In this document: one piece after another, positions 47,041-56,221 of the stretch
Numbering within the stretch: the stretch's first letter is position 1
Layout of the letters: each line of letters begins with the position of its first letter
Assembly: GCA_030606485.1 (NCBI GenBank)
Contig: JAUWGH010000001.1
Span: 620,001 to 684,000 of the forward strand
DNA length: 64,000 bases
DNA from: Promethearchaeota archaeon
GTDB lineage: Archaea; Asgardarchaeota; Lokiarchaeia; Sigyniarchaeales; SOKP01
Direction: 5' to 3'
The notes under the pieces: generated by a model
The model's input: only the letters and a program-made list of their open reading frames with translations
Database searches by the model: none
Told to the model about the DNA's origin: nothing
Made by a program: the position numbers and the translations under genes

Positions 47041-48498
47041 ATGAATGATAAAGTAGAAGAAAAGGAAGTTTATGAGAATTCCAAAAAAATAATGGCGAGC
47101 TATGGAACTAGTCAATTTTTTGGTCAATGGATAACTGGACCCTTTTCATTTTACGTTTTCTTTTTCTTTAAGCAAGAGATTGGTCTTAATGTTATATTAG
47201 CTATGACAGCGATGATCATATACGCTGCTTGGAATGCAGTCAACGATCCATTAATGGGTTATCTTATGGAACGTTTTCATATGAAATGGGAGAAACGTTG
47301 GGGAAAAAGATTTCCTTGGATTATGATTGGAGCTATCCCTTGGCTTTTTTCATATTTACTTATTTATATGGTTCCGCTTGAATGGGATCCAATTGCTGAT
47401 CCTTCGGCTAATTGGCCAGTTTTCACTTGGTATGTATTAACAACTATATTATTTGATACACTTTTTACTTTATGGAATGTGAGCGTCACAGCAATATATC
47501 CGGATAAGTTTCGAGGGTTAAATGAACGGAGAACCGCTGGAGGTATTGGTACACTTATAGGTATTATGGGTATAGTTTTTTCTTCCATAATTCCACCACT
47601 TTTTATTAACGAGGGTGTTCCTCGAACCTATAGGACCGCAGCTTGGATAGGCATAGGTTTAGGAATAATTATATTTCTCTTTATGATTCCAGGAATATTT
47701 GAAGATAAAAAAACGAGAGCTCGGTATGAAGAGAGGAGGATAAAATTAGAAGGAAGAGAACATGAGAAATTCCTTAATACTGCTAGAAGAGTAATTACTG
47801 ATAGACGTTTCATGGTAAAAACTATATACTTTTTTGGTTACCAAGCAGCAGTTGCACTATTGGCTGCTTCTGCTCAATTTATGGTGATTTTCGTTATTGG
47901 AGGAACTACGCCCGATATTAGCATTTTTATGGCTGCGATGCTTATAGGTGCTCTTGGGTCAGTCCCACTCTGGCTTTATTTTTCGAAGAAAGTAAATAAT
48001 AATAAAAAAATGAGTTTAGTGGCTGGTTTTGCGATGGTTATCACTTTCTTGCCAATGTTTTTTGCTGTCGGTTATGTATTTTATTTTATTGCTCTACTTT
48101 TATTCGGAATTGGCTTAGGGGGTCAATGGTTCATGGATCCTCCTGCCATGGGTGATGTTCTTGATGATCTTGCATTAAGAACAGGGAAGAGGGAAGAAGC
48201 AATCTACTATGGATATCAAACTTTCTTTATTCGATTTGGAGAAGCATTTAAAGTAATTATAATCGCTATTGTACATATAATGGTTGGTTTTCCAGAAGGT
48301 GTTGCGACTTATCAAGAATTGGTAAATGAAGTTGGAGCAGAAAATCTTTTCTTGCCGTTATTAGGGATTCGAATCCACGCAGCTCTCATTCCAGCAATCT
48401 TAGTTCTCATAACAATTTTTATCTTTTGGAAGTGGTATGATTTAACACCTGATAAAGTTGAAGCAAATAGAATTAAATTAAAAGAACTTGGAATCTAA
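47041..48498 (+). CDS. GPH/MFS_2-family transporter (module 2)
   Basis: This is a 485-residue, 12-helix paralogue of the transporter at 43731. It shows NDPLMGYLMERF near residue 75, then KFRGLNERRTAGGIGTLIGIMG and the C-terminal MGDVLDDLALRTGKREEAIYYGYQTFFIRFGEA. In the loop that is usually a D-R motif it has E-R. It follows the CrtI-like gene on the same strand. Cargo unknown. The tail (WYDLTPDKVEANRIKLKEL) matches the end of module 1's transporter (YDLTPEKTLKIKEQLKKL), supporting common descent. Confidence 0.88.
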   Translation: MNDKVEEKEVYENSKKIMASYGTSQFFGQWITGPFSFYVFFFFKQEIGLNVILAMTAMIIYAAWNAVNDPLMGYLMERFHMKWEKRWGKRFPWIMIGAIPWLFSYLLIYMVPLEWDPIADPSANWPVFTWYVLTTILFDTLFTLWNVSVTAIYPDKFRGLNERRTAGGIGTLIGIMGIVFSSIIPPLFINEGVPRTYRTAAWIGIGLGIIIFLFMIPGIFEDKKTRARYEERRIKLEGREHEKFLNTARRVITDRRFMVKTIYFFGYQAAVALLAASAQFMVIFVIGGTTPDISIFMAAMLIGALGSVPLWLYFSKKVNNNKKMSLVAGFAMVITFLPMFFAVGYVFYFIALLLFGIGLGGQWFMDPPAMGDVLDDLALRTGKREEAIYYGYQTFFIRFGEAFKVIIIAIVHIMVGFPEGVATYQELVNEVGAENLFLPLLGIRIHAALIPAILVLITIFIFWKWYDLTPDKVEANRIKLKELGI

Positions 48499-48552
48499 AA
48501 TATCTTTTCATTCGGTGAGCCTTTCTACCCAAGAAAATTAAAATCTTTTTTT

Positions 48553-50187
48553 TTATTTTAATCGAGCATAAAGATTTTTATCATTATCAATTCCATCCAA
48601 TAATATTTGTGCATCCCTATTATCTAATGAAAGTGTAATATTTCCCTTTCTACTAAAGCACCCAGTAAATATAATTCTTGACCCAGAATATATATTTACA
48701 TTTTTTCCACCATAAATTTCATCTGCTGAGATGATAATGCTGTCATCCGATATTTCCAAATCTATTTGGATTCTCTCTTTTTTTTTCCCCTTTCTTGTTC
48801 TTCCACCAGTTTGATATGTTCCGGAATCTTGCTTTGATATGGGGTTGATTACAACATCTTGCCCAAATGAATATATCTCAAACATAAGATTCTTTGATAA
48901 AAAATTTCTTACTTCTACGACAGGCCTTGCCAAATCTTTATCTCGGAAGCCCGAGGGAACTTTTACGGTCATTTTTATCACCAACACAGATGATACTTCT
49001 CCCCCCTTTATGAAAATTATGGTGTCTATAATGGATGGAAGCATTCCAAGCTCGATTCGGCCAATAAATCTCTGCAAAGCGTCAATAGCTGAAGAAGAGT
49101 GCACTATGCCCGCCATTCCTACGCCACTTAAACGGAAATCAGAGTAGACCTTGAAATCGTCCGTGGTTCTAACTTCATCGAAAATTGTGAAATCTGGTCT
49201 TGCTAAAAGAAGTATATCTGCAGAATTTTCTAAACTACCTTCCAATTTTGTATATTGAGTTATTTCGGGGTTAACTTGTAAATCTCTAACGCTTTCTAAC
49301 GTTTTAACAATTTTATTTTGTTTTAAGTAATTATTTGCTAATGCTGCAGCGAATGTGCTTTTACCAGCTCCTGGAGGTCCGCAAATGAGAATGCCCTCCG
49401 CAATCTTTAATCGTTTCATTAATGTATTGTCAAGATTATAATCATGAAGCTCTTTTCTAATTAGGGGTTTGGTTATTGTAACTTCAACTTCACTAGAAAA
49501 ATTTGGTCGAGTTATTACGATTCTATACTCATATAAAATTGCTACGATCGCCCCTTTTTTCTCAATTTCGATAAATGAGTGAGGGTCTTCTTTCACAGCC
49601 TCAAGAATTTCATAAATAATATCTTCAATTTGTTTTGTAGTTATATATTCATCATTGATCTTGCTTAAATACCAATTTCCTGGAGTCCCTTTTTTTGCGT
49701 AGGGTGGAATATATCTTTTAAGATGAACTGACATTGTATTTTCATCAAAAAAATCGAATAATTTTAAATGCGGTAATCCTTTTTTCTTCTTTTTGACTTC
49801 TTCTTTAATTAGGATCACATTTAAGCCCTCAAAAATACCCATATCATATTGAACTTTATCTCCCGTAATTAAAGTGGCATCATGCGTATCTTGGCGAATG
49901 GCTGCATCTAATTCCCCCCCATAATTAAGTTTTATTTGTTCCATAGTGGGACGTTTTCCTACTAATTCTAGTTTAATTTTTCCTTTATTATGATATTCCC
50001 TTAACTTTTTTAATACATCCAATCCATATTTACCAATTACTTTGCCTACATTTGCTTGAAATTCAATTTCTGCGGTAACGATTCTTGATATTAAAATAAT
50101 GGGTTTAATACCTAGTTCCTCTTCATCTATCAATTCTAATATTTTTCCATTCAGGATAACTGATGTATCCACAATAAATTTCTCCAT
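48553..50187 (-). CDS. PIN domain / PilT-like ATPase / KH protein (archaeal PINA type)
   Basis: This is a 544-residue archaeal ATPase. An N-terminal PIN domain (FIVDTSVILNGKI, then GGELDAAIRQDTHDATLITGDK; residues 1-135) is followed by a PilT/VirB11-type ATPase with Walker A GPPGAGKST (about 275), an ILLLARPDFTIFDEVRT Walker B region and HSSSAIDALQRF, then a KH-like or RNA-binding region and a basic stretch (TGGRTRKGKKKER). Sulfolobus homologues are hexameric helicase/nuclease proteins linked to replication-fork repair. It lies 59 nt downstream of the EndA-like gene. Confidence 0.9.
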   Translation of the reverse strand: MEKFIVDTSVILNGKILELIDEEELGIKPIILISRIVTAEIEFQANVGKVIGKYGLDVLKKLREYHNKGKIKLELVGKRPTMEQIKLNYGGELDAAIRQDTHDATLITGDKVQYDMGIFEGLNVILIKEEVKKKKKGLPHLKLFDFFDENTMSVHLKRYIPPYAKKGTPGNWYLSKINDEYITTKQIEDIIYEILEAVKEDPHSFIEIEKKGAIVAILYEYRIVITRPNFSSEVEVTITKPLIRKELHDYNLDNTLMKRLKIAEGILICGPPGAGKSTFAAALANNYLKQNKIVKTLESVRDLQVNPEITQYTKLEGSLENSADILLLARPDFTIFDEVRTTDDFKVYSDFRLSGVGMAGIVHSSSAIDALQRFIGRIELGMLPSIIDTIIFIKGGEVSSVLVIKMTVKVPSGFRDKDLARPVVEVRNFLSKNLMFEIYSFGQDVVINPISKQDSGTYQTGGRTRKGKKKERIQIDLEISDDSIIISADEIYGGKNVNIYSGSRIIFTGCFSRKGNITLSLDNRDAQILLDGIDNDKNLYARLK

Positions 50188-50246
50188 TCTATCTCATCCC
50201 TTTTTTATTTGTTCGATTAAATCATTTCATTTTTAATTTATTTAAA

Positions 50247-50867
50247 CTAAATGTCAATTTTCTCAAGTGCAATTTTTTTAACAAGATAATAAATAGGTTT
50301 ACTTAGGCGGTCCACTGCTGCAATTACCAATTCTTTTCTTGAGCTTATAGATGTCTGGGTTATTTTATCTAACTCATTTAAATTGATTGGGGTTCCTTCA
50401 AAAATGGGATATATTAAATATTTTGCAGGTTCAGTTGTAAAATCAGCACCTCTTTTATATACTCTGAATTCAAACCCTTCGCCATAACCTCCTCTAACAA
50501 AATAACCACGTTTTCTCAAATCATTATAGACTACATATTTTTGCCACAAATTTTTATACCACTTAGAGAAATAAATTAATAAATCCTCAAAGGAAAGTAA
50601 ATCATTTTCTTTAGTAGAGTCATCTTTTACAATATATATCCTGTTTCGTTCATGCAATAATAATATTTCAATTGGCTCCAATGTTAAAATATCCTTCTCA
50701 TCATCCTTCTCTTTATTTCCGATATAAGAGTTATCAAAAAATTCATTAATTCCATCTTGATCTTCAATAATTGCTTTATCGTCTCTTAAAAATGCTCTAA
50801 ATAGAAGTTTCTCTTGTTCTTTTTCCTCGGATTGTTCTCCGTCTTTTTTTTCATTCATTATATTCAT
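50247..50867 (-). CDS. tRNA-splicing endonuclease subunit (EndA-like), catalytic His replaced
   Basis: About 206 residues: an acidic N-terminal extension, the EndA N-terminal domain (DQDGINEFFDNSYIG, LSFEDLLIYF) and the nuclease-fold domain (KYVVYNDLRKRGYFVRGGYGEGFEFRVYKRG, then YLIYPIFEGTPI, SSRKELVIAAVD). The catalytic Tyr (FRVY) and Lys (SRKEL) are present. At the catalytic His position, three residues before YLV in homologues, there is Pro (EPAKYLI). It may therefore be a structural subunit or use another base, with an active partner elsewhere. Confidence 0.85.
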   Translation of the reverse strand: MNIMNEKKDGEQSEEKEQEKLLFRAFLRDDKAIIEDQDGINEFFDNSYIGNKEKDDEKDILTLEPIEILLLHERNRIYIVKDDSTKENDLLSFEDLLIYFSKWYKNLWQKYVVYNDLRKRGYFVRGGYGEGFEFRVYKRGADFTTEPAKYLIYPIFEGTPINLNELDKITQTSISSRKELVIAAVDRLSKPIYYLVKKIALEKIDI

Positions 50868-50973
50868 TAATTATATTTTAGGGCTATTATTATCTTAATT
50901 TATAATAAAAATTGAAAATAGTAAAATTTTTGCTTTTAAGAGTAAAATTTTCAAATAATAGGAAAAATTGAAA

Positions 50974-51546
50974 ATGGATTTGGAAGAAAAAATATTAGAA
51001 AAGTTAAAGGGTGCTAAAAAAATTGTTTTTATGGGCATTGGTGAAGATAAATTACGTGATGATGGTGTGGGTCCGTTTATTATTACTCAATTAAGTGAAA
51101 ATCCCAAATCAAATATACAATACATAAATGCACGAATTACTCCTGAAGAGAGAATGGAAGATATTTTAAATTTTTCTCCATCTCATATTGTTTTAATTGA
51201 TACATGCACCTTAAACAAACCTCCCGGAACTGTAGCAATCTTAGAAAAGGAGGACATTCTAAAATATGTTCCAATATCCTCACATACCATTCCTGTGCCC
51301 ATTTTTATTAGCATTTTGGAAGAAAAATTAAAAAATATAAAAATTTTCATGATTGGAATAGTACCAAAAAATATTGACCTTTCTGAGCCTTTAATACCTT
51401 ATAAGGAAGGATTAATTTCATTGGATGATTATGATGAGAACCCAGAACTACCTTATTTTGAATTTCAATTAACAAAAGAAGTGCGTGTAGCGGCTGAATT
51501 CGTAATAAAAACCATAATAGAAATTATGAATAAATCGAAAATTTAA
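50974..51546 (+). CDS. Hydrogenase maturation protease (HycI/HyaD family)
   Basis: This 190-residue endopeptidase trims the C terminus of a [NiFe]-hydrogenase large subunit after nickel insertion. It has FMGIGEDKLRDDGVGPFI (Ni-sensing acidic residues, about 22-39), LIDTCTLNKPPGTVAIL and the SSHTIPVPI metal-site His. I use the ATG at 50974; the TTG at 50968 would add two residues. No hydrogenase structural genes are in the window, so the target lies elsewhere. It implies H2 metabolism, in keeping with fermentation. Confidence 0.92.
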   Translation: MDLEEKILEKLKGAKKIVFMGIGEDKLRDDGVGPFIITQLSENPKSNIQYINARITPEERMEDILNFSPSHIVLIDTCTLNKPPGTVAILEKEDILKYVPISSHTIPVPIFISILEEKLKNIKIFMIGIVPKNIDLSEPLIPYKEGLISLDDYDENPELPYFEFQLTKEVRVAAEFVIKTIIEIMNKSKI

Positions 51547-51604
51547 TATTAAAAACAATTCTAAAAAATCATTATTATATTTAATATAAATTAATGAAAT
51601 TTAT

Positions 51605-52673
51605 ATGAAAAAAAAAAGGGAAGTCAATTTTTTTTCATAGTATTCTACTTCTATTTTTTTTGATTTCTTTAAATCTATTCTGTAATAAAAATATTTTTAA
51701 TAGGAATAAGATTGAAACAGAAGATGAAATTTTATTCCCTCAATTATCTACAGCAAATTCATTTATAATTGAATGGTTTAGAATATGGAATGGAAGTGGA
51801 TTTGATTCATATAATGCAATAACATTGGATTCTTCAAGTAGTATTTATGTTGCAGGACATAGAAGAAGGAATGGAATAGAAAATTTTGATATATGTCTAT
51901 TAAAATATAATAGTTCAGGTATTCTACAATGGGATACTACATGGAGTGGAAGTTCTGATGATTATGGAAGTGGAGTAGCAATATATTCTTTAGGTAATAT
52001 TTATATTGCGGAATACACAGGGAGTTACGGGGTGGGAGCTTATGATTTGTGCCTTGCGAAATATGATAGTTCAGTCGTTCAGCAATGGAATCGTACATGG
52101 GGCGGAAGTGATTATGATGCAGGACGTGGAGTGGCAGTAGATTCTTCAGATAATATTTATGTTGCGGGATACACAAATAGTTTCGGGACGGAAGGAGAGG
52201 ATAGGTATTTTGTGAAGTTTGGTATTGATTCGGATGGAGATGGATTATCTAATTGGCAGGAAGTAAATATTTATCCCACCAATCCAAATGATCCAGATAC
52301 AGATGGTGATGGATTTAGTGATGGAGAAGATGCATTTAACGGTTATGATCCGAATAATAAATGGAGTAAATCCTTTCATGGCTATGATAATTATAATTAT
52401 CACAGTAATCATATTTCTGGCAATTTTAGGGATTATAATTTTTATATCTTATCAAGATTTAAAGAGAAATAGGGAAAAGGAACAATTAGAGAGGGAACTA
52501 GAGGAAAGAGAAGAAGAGAGAGAAAGAAAGCGTTTAGAAATTTTGGAAAATGTCAAGAATATTTTTCGAGTAGTAAATCTGTTGCTTTCGATCAACAGAC
52601 AAACATCGATGAGATTGATAAATTAATGGATGCCTATAAAGAGTTGGAAGGTAAAAAGTTCAAAAAAGAATAG
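51605..52673 (+). pseudogene. Degraded copy of the SBBP beta-propeller membrane protein
   Basis: This is a broken paralogue of the next gene. Three lesions are visible. First, after ATG 51605 a run of ten A (51608-51617) throws the signal peptide out of frame; with nine A the reading would be MKKKGKSIFFHSILLLFFLI and continue into the long frame. Second, an extra A near 52369 (AGTAAATCC versus AGTAATCC in the copy) shifts the frame before the membrane helix. Third, about 320 bp of the cytosolic domain are missing after GGAAAATG near 52550, leaving its last 39 codons. The 3' flank also matches that of copy 2. Three propeller repeats remain. Confidence 0.75.
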
Positions 52674-52884
52674 GATATAATTAGAAATAAAGATTTTATC
52701 TTGTTTTTAATCTTGTTTTTAAAAGAATTAAACACCTTATAAATTATGAAAAAAAATTTTAACTATTTTTGTATAATCTCAGCATCCCTTTTCTATAATA
52801 ATACATATTGAAAAAACATTTATATAAATTCCATTCTTTTATTAATGTAATTTTCGTCAGAAATATTCAATAGCAGATAAAAAG

Positions 52885-54375
52885 ATGAAATATAGAAAAA
52901 TTTACACTATAATATTCATTTTAATCTTGTATTTTACCTTCATATTACAACTAAATGACACGATTTTTTATAAACACGATAATAAGAGCAATAGAACTAT
53001 ATTACCCATTTTATCTACCGGTGATGCAACTGTTTATAAGTGGAATCGTACATGGGGCGGAAGTGATTCTGAATGTGGAAAAGGAGTGGCAGTAGATTCT
53101 TCAGGTAATATTTATGTTGCGGGAACCACGGGGACTCTCGAGACGGGAGGTAGTGATATGTGTCTTGTGAAATATGACAGTTCAGGCGTTCAGCAATGGA
53201 CTTGTACATGGGGGGGAAGTTCTAGTGATTATGGAAGTGGAGTGGCAGTAGATTCTTCAGGTAATATTTATGTTGCGGGAACCACGGGGGTTTTATTGGT
53301 TAATTTTTACCGATATTTGCATCCGATTTGTGGTGATATGTGCCTTGTGAAATATGACAGTTCAGGCGCTCAGCAATGGAATCGTACATGGGGCGGAAGT
53401 TCTGGTGATTATGGAAGTGGAGTGGCAGTAGATTCTTCAGGTAATATTTATATTGCAGGATACACTGAGAGTTTCGGGGCGGGAAGTTGGGACATGTGCC
53501 TTGTGAAATATGACAGTTCAGGCGTTCAGCAATGGAATCGTACATGGGGCGGCAGGTTTTATGATGCAGGACATGGATTAACATTAGATTCTTCAGGTAA
53601 TATTTATATCGTGGGATACACAAGGAGTTTCGGGGCGGGAAATTATGATATGTGTCTTGTGAAATATGACAGTTCAGGCGTTCAGCAATGGAATCGTACA
53701 TGGGGGGGAAGTGATGAAGATTATGGAAATGGAGTGGCAGTAGATTCTTCAGGTAATATTTATATTGCGGGATACACAGGGAGTTTCGGGGCGGGAGGTG
53801 GTGATATGTATCTTGTGAAATATGACAGTTCAGGCGTTCAGCAATGGAATCGTACATGGGGCGGAAGGTTTTATGATACAGGACATGGATTAACATTAGA
53901 TTCTTTAGGTAATATTTATATCGTGGGATACACATCGAGTTTCGGGGCGGGATATTCTGATATGTGCCTTGTGAAATATGACAGTTCAGGCGCTCAGCAA
54001 TGGAATCGCACATGGGGCGGAATTTTTATGGATGAAGGATTTGGATTAACATTAGATTCTTTAGGTAATATTTATATCGTGGGACGCACATGGAGTTTCG
54101 GGGCGGGAGCTCATGATATGTGCCTTGTGAAGTTTTTTATTGATTCGGATGGAGATGGATTTAGTGATGAAGAAGAGGCATTAAGCGGTTATGATCCGAA
54201 TAATAAATGGAGTAATCCTTTTATGTCTATGGTAATAATTACAATAATCATAATTCTGGCAATTTTGGGAGTTTTAATCTTTATAGTTTATCCTTATATA
54301 AAGAGAAATAGGGAAAAGGAACGATTAGAGAGGGAACTAGAGGAAAGAGAAAGAAGAGAGAAAGAAAGCGTTTAG
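52885..54375 (+). CDS. Exported SBBP beta-propeller protein with C-terminal membrane helix
   Basis: This is a 496-residue protein: a signal anchor (residues 7-25), then seven or eight repeats of about 52 residues with the SBBP pattern WNRTWGGS...GVAVDSSGNIYVAG...DMCLVKYDSSG. These repeats form a beta-propeller outside the cell. A Ca-binding-like DSDGDGFSDEEEAL follows, then a membrane helix (about 448-468) and a charged Arg/Glu helix. It ends at a TAG 5 nt before the next ORF. Comparison with copy 1 shows that one base missing in a GA-rich run near 54345 separates it from its cytosolic domain. Confidence 0.85.
   Translation: MKYRKIYTIIFILILYFTFILQLNDTIFYKHDNKSNRTILPILSTGDATVYKWNRTWGGSDSECGKGVAVDSSGNIYVAGTTGTLETGGSDMCLVKYDSSGVQQWTCTWGGSSSDYGSGVAVDSSGNIYVAGTTGVLLVNFYRYLHPICGDMCLVKYDSSGAQQWNRTWGGSSGDYGSGVAVDSSGNIYIAGYTESFGAGSWDMCLVKYDSSGVQQWNRTWGGRFYDAGHGLTLDSSGNIYIVGYTRSFGAGNYDMCLVKYDSSGVQQWNRTWGGSDEDYGNGVAVDSSGNIYIAGYTGSFGAGGGDMYLVKYDSSGVQQWNRTWGGRFYDTGHGLTLDSLGNIYIVGYTSSFGAGYSDMCLVKYDSSGAQQWNRTWGGIFMDEGFGLTLDSLGNIYIVGRTWSFGAGAHDMCLVKFFIDSDGDGFSDEEEALSGYDPNNKWSNPFMSMVIITIIIILAILGVLIFIVYPYIKRNREKERLERELEERERREKESV
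53030..54125 (+). repeat. Tandem DNA repeats encoding SBBP blades (about 155 nt each)
   Basis: Near-identical units are marked by AATCGTACATGGGGCGG and GTGAAATATGACAGTTCAGG, recurring about every 150-165 nt from 53043 to 54020. Conservation is at the DNA level, including silent positions, so the units were duplicated or converted recently. They are GC-richer than the surroundings. Confidence 0.85.
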
Positions 54376-54380
54376 AAATT

Positions 54381-54833
54381 TTGGAAAATGATATTAAAGA
54401 AGAAATAATTATTATACGACAATTACAGAACGAAAACAAATTTGAAGAATCTATTAAGGAATTAAATGAATTGAAGAAAATTGTTGAAAAGGAAGGATTT
54501 ATTTCTCTAATTAAAGAGATAGACTCTTTATTATTGCATGCAAAAACTCATTTTGAAGAAGAAAGGGTCAAAAAGATTAAAAAAGTCGTATTGAATTTAG
54601 GTATAAAATTTGCAAGATTACAAATTTCAGATATTGCTGAAAAATGTGAATTAAAAGATGAACAATTAATCATTAACACTGTAAAAGATATGATTAAAAA
54701 TAAAGAGATCTTTGCAGAATATTTTTCGAGTAGCAAGTCTGTTGCTTTCGATCAACAGGCAAATATCGATGAGATTGATAAATTAATGGATGCCTATAAA
54801 GAGTGGGAAGATAAAGAGTTCAAAAAAGAATAG
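54381..54833 (+). CDS. Cytosolic winged-helix-like domain severed from the SBBP protein
   Basis: A 150-residue reading frame opens at a TTG (54381) just after the SBBP stop. The same frame extends upstream through RLEILEND, which in the sister copy is continuous with the membrane helix and coiled coil. The first half is helical (TPR-like); the second (LGIKFARLQISDIAEKCELKDEQLIINTVKDMIKNKEIFAEYFSSSKSVAF) reads like a PCI-type winged helix. Either it is made separately by coupled or frameshifted translation, or it is a remnant. The frame itself is well preserved. Confidence 0.6.
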   Translation: MENDIKEEIIIIRQLQNENKFEESIKELNELKKIVEKEGFISLIKEIDSLLLHAKTHFEEERVKKIKKVVLNLGIKFARLQISDIAEKCELKDEQLIINTVKDMIKNKEIFAEYFSSSKSVAFDQQANIDEIDKLMDAYKEWEDKEFKKE

Positions 54834-54866
54834 GATATAATTAGAAATATATCTTTTAGCCTATTT

Positions 54867-55652
54867 TTACTTATATTTTTTGATGAATTCTTTCAAAGGT
54901 AAAAAATATTCTTCTTTATAGGAAAAAATGTCATTATGTCCAGCCCCTTCAATCATAATTAATTTTTTTTCAAATTCATCAGGAAGGGCATTATATATTA
55001 CTTTTGCCTCATCACAAGGAATAATCCAATCCATTGTTCCATGAATAATCAATACTGGCGTTTTAAATTTTTCAATACGAGTATCATTTGAGTATTGCTT
55101 TAATATTTCAGGGGTGATATTAGGACCACTTACTCTAAATAGTCTCGTCATCATGTTGTAAATACTCCCAAATCCACTTTCAAAAATAATGCCTCGTAAA
55201 TCTTTTGGATTATGAGCTCCAATTTCTGCGGCACAAACGCTTCCTAATGATCGCCCTAAGATAAAAAGCGAATCTTTTAAATTATTATCATCCATCCATT
55301 TTTTCATTTCATTGTAAATTGGAATAGCGTCCGATATTAAACTACTATATATTGGATCACCTGTACTAAAACCATAACCCCGAAAATCAACGACTGCTAA
55401 ATTTACCCCACATTGAAAAAATAGTGGTGCAAAATATTGATAATCAAGTGCAATTTCACCATTACCATGGAATAATAAAATCGTTGGGAGATCAGGATTA
55501 TTTAGAAAAAAAAATCCACCAATTAGGAGATTTTTACCAATTTGAAATTTTAACAGTTTAATGCTTGGATCTAAATTATTCGGAATCGCTATTTTGCGGG
55601 GATAAAACACGACATTAGAAATTCTAGGATCATCCAAAAACAATATTTTCAC
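54867..55652 (-). CDS. Alpha/beta hydrolase (serine hydrolase, ABHD17-like)
   Basis: This is a 261-residue hydrolase. Oxyanion motif LLFHGNGE (about 75-82), DFRGYGFSTG, nucleophile elbow LGRSLGS (Ser about 140), acid in IHGTMDWIIP, and His in GAGHNDIF. There is no signal peptide. The order resembles ABHD17/BEM46-type thioesterases or carboxyl esterases; the substrate is unknown. It starts at a GTG and converges with the SBBP locus. Confidence 0.88.
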   Translation of the reverse strand: MKILFLDDPRISNVVFYPRKIAIPNNLDPSIKLLKFQIGKNLLIGGFFFLNNPDLPTILLFHGNGEIALDYQYFAPLFFQCGVNLAVVDFRGYGFSTGDPIYSSLISDAIPIYNEMKKWMDDNNLKDSLFILGRSLGSVCAAEIGAHNPKDLRGIIFESGFGSIYNMMTRLFRVSGPNITPEILKQYSNDTRIEKFKTPVLIIHGTMDWIIPCDEAKVIYNALPDEFEKKLIMIEGAGHNDIFSYKEEYFLPLKEFIKKYK

Positions 55653-55771
55653 TTTTTTTTAAGAATTATGCTAATTTTTAAAAAACACAATTGTGAGATT
55701 ATAGGAAATAAAAAGATATTTAATATTAAATTTTATTACTTTTCATAAAATTGAATACTTTTTTTTAAAAT

Positions 55772-56131
55772 ATGAAAAAACTCAAAACAAAATTAGTTCG
55801 GTGTAAACTTTGTTCAAATCCATTTTTTAGAGATCAAAACTCTACAAGCGAAATTTGCGAAAATTGTATTAAACTTGAAGAAAGACGTAAGAGAACGGCT
55901 GCACTAAAAGTAAAACAGGAAGAAATGCAGAAAGACATAAATAAAATGGAAAATCAACTTAAGATTACTATGTCGCAGCGGAAGAAAGAGGAAATTAAAA
56001 AGGAGATCGAAGAAAGAACTTTTTCTTTATCAAAATCAATAGAACTCTTAGTAAAATATGAAGAAACAGGTGATGAGATTTATATTGAGCAGTATATGAA
56101 CCTGTTTAAGTTATTGAAAAAAAATAAGTAA
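55772..56131 (+). CDS. Small zinc-finger coiled-coil protein
   Basis: This is a 119-residue protein: an N-terminal four-Cys finger (CKLC...CENC, residues 11-32), then a long, highly charged helix with heptad-like spacing (EMQKDINKMENQLKITMSQRKKEEIKKEI) and a short acidic end. It is probably a nucleic-acid-binding or adaptor protein. I do not recognise a family. It is monocistronic. Confidence 0.65.
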   Translation: MKKLKTKLVRCKLCSNPFFRDQNSTSEICENCIKLEERRKRTAALKVKQEEMQKDINKMENQLKITMSQRKKEEIKKEIEERTFSLSKSIELLVKYEETGDEIYIEQYMNLFKLLKKNK

Positions 56132-56221
56132 TATTATAACCATGAATTCCGTATCTATTTTTGAATTATAATTATAATAAAAATGTGAAAAATATTAAAA
56201 TTAAAATCCATTAATTAGAAG

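Noticed and set aside
51660-52472. An intact 270-residue propeller protein starting at TTG 51660
   Set aside because: The TTG lies inside the hydrophobic core of the signal peptide that continues upstream, and comparison with the sister copy shows a frameshift before the membrane helix. A pseudogene (or frameshifted gene) fits better.
53300-54013. A 237-codon open frame on the minus strand within the SBBP gene
   Set aside because: It mirrors the tandem blade repeats on the opposite strand and encodes His/Tyr-rich low-quality repeats. The plus-strand frame has the known SBBP pattern.
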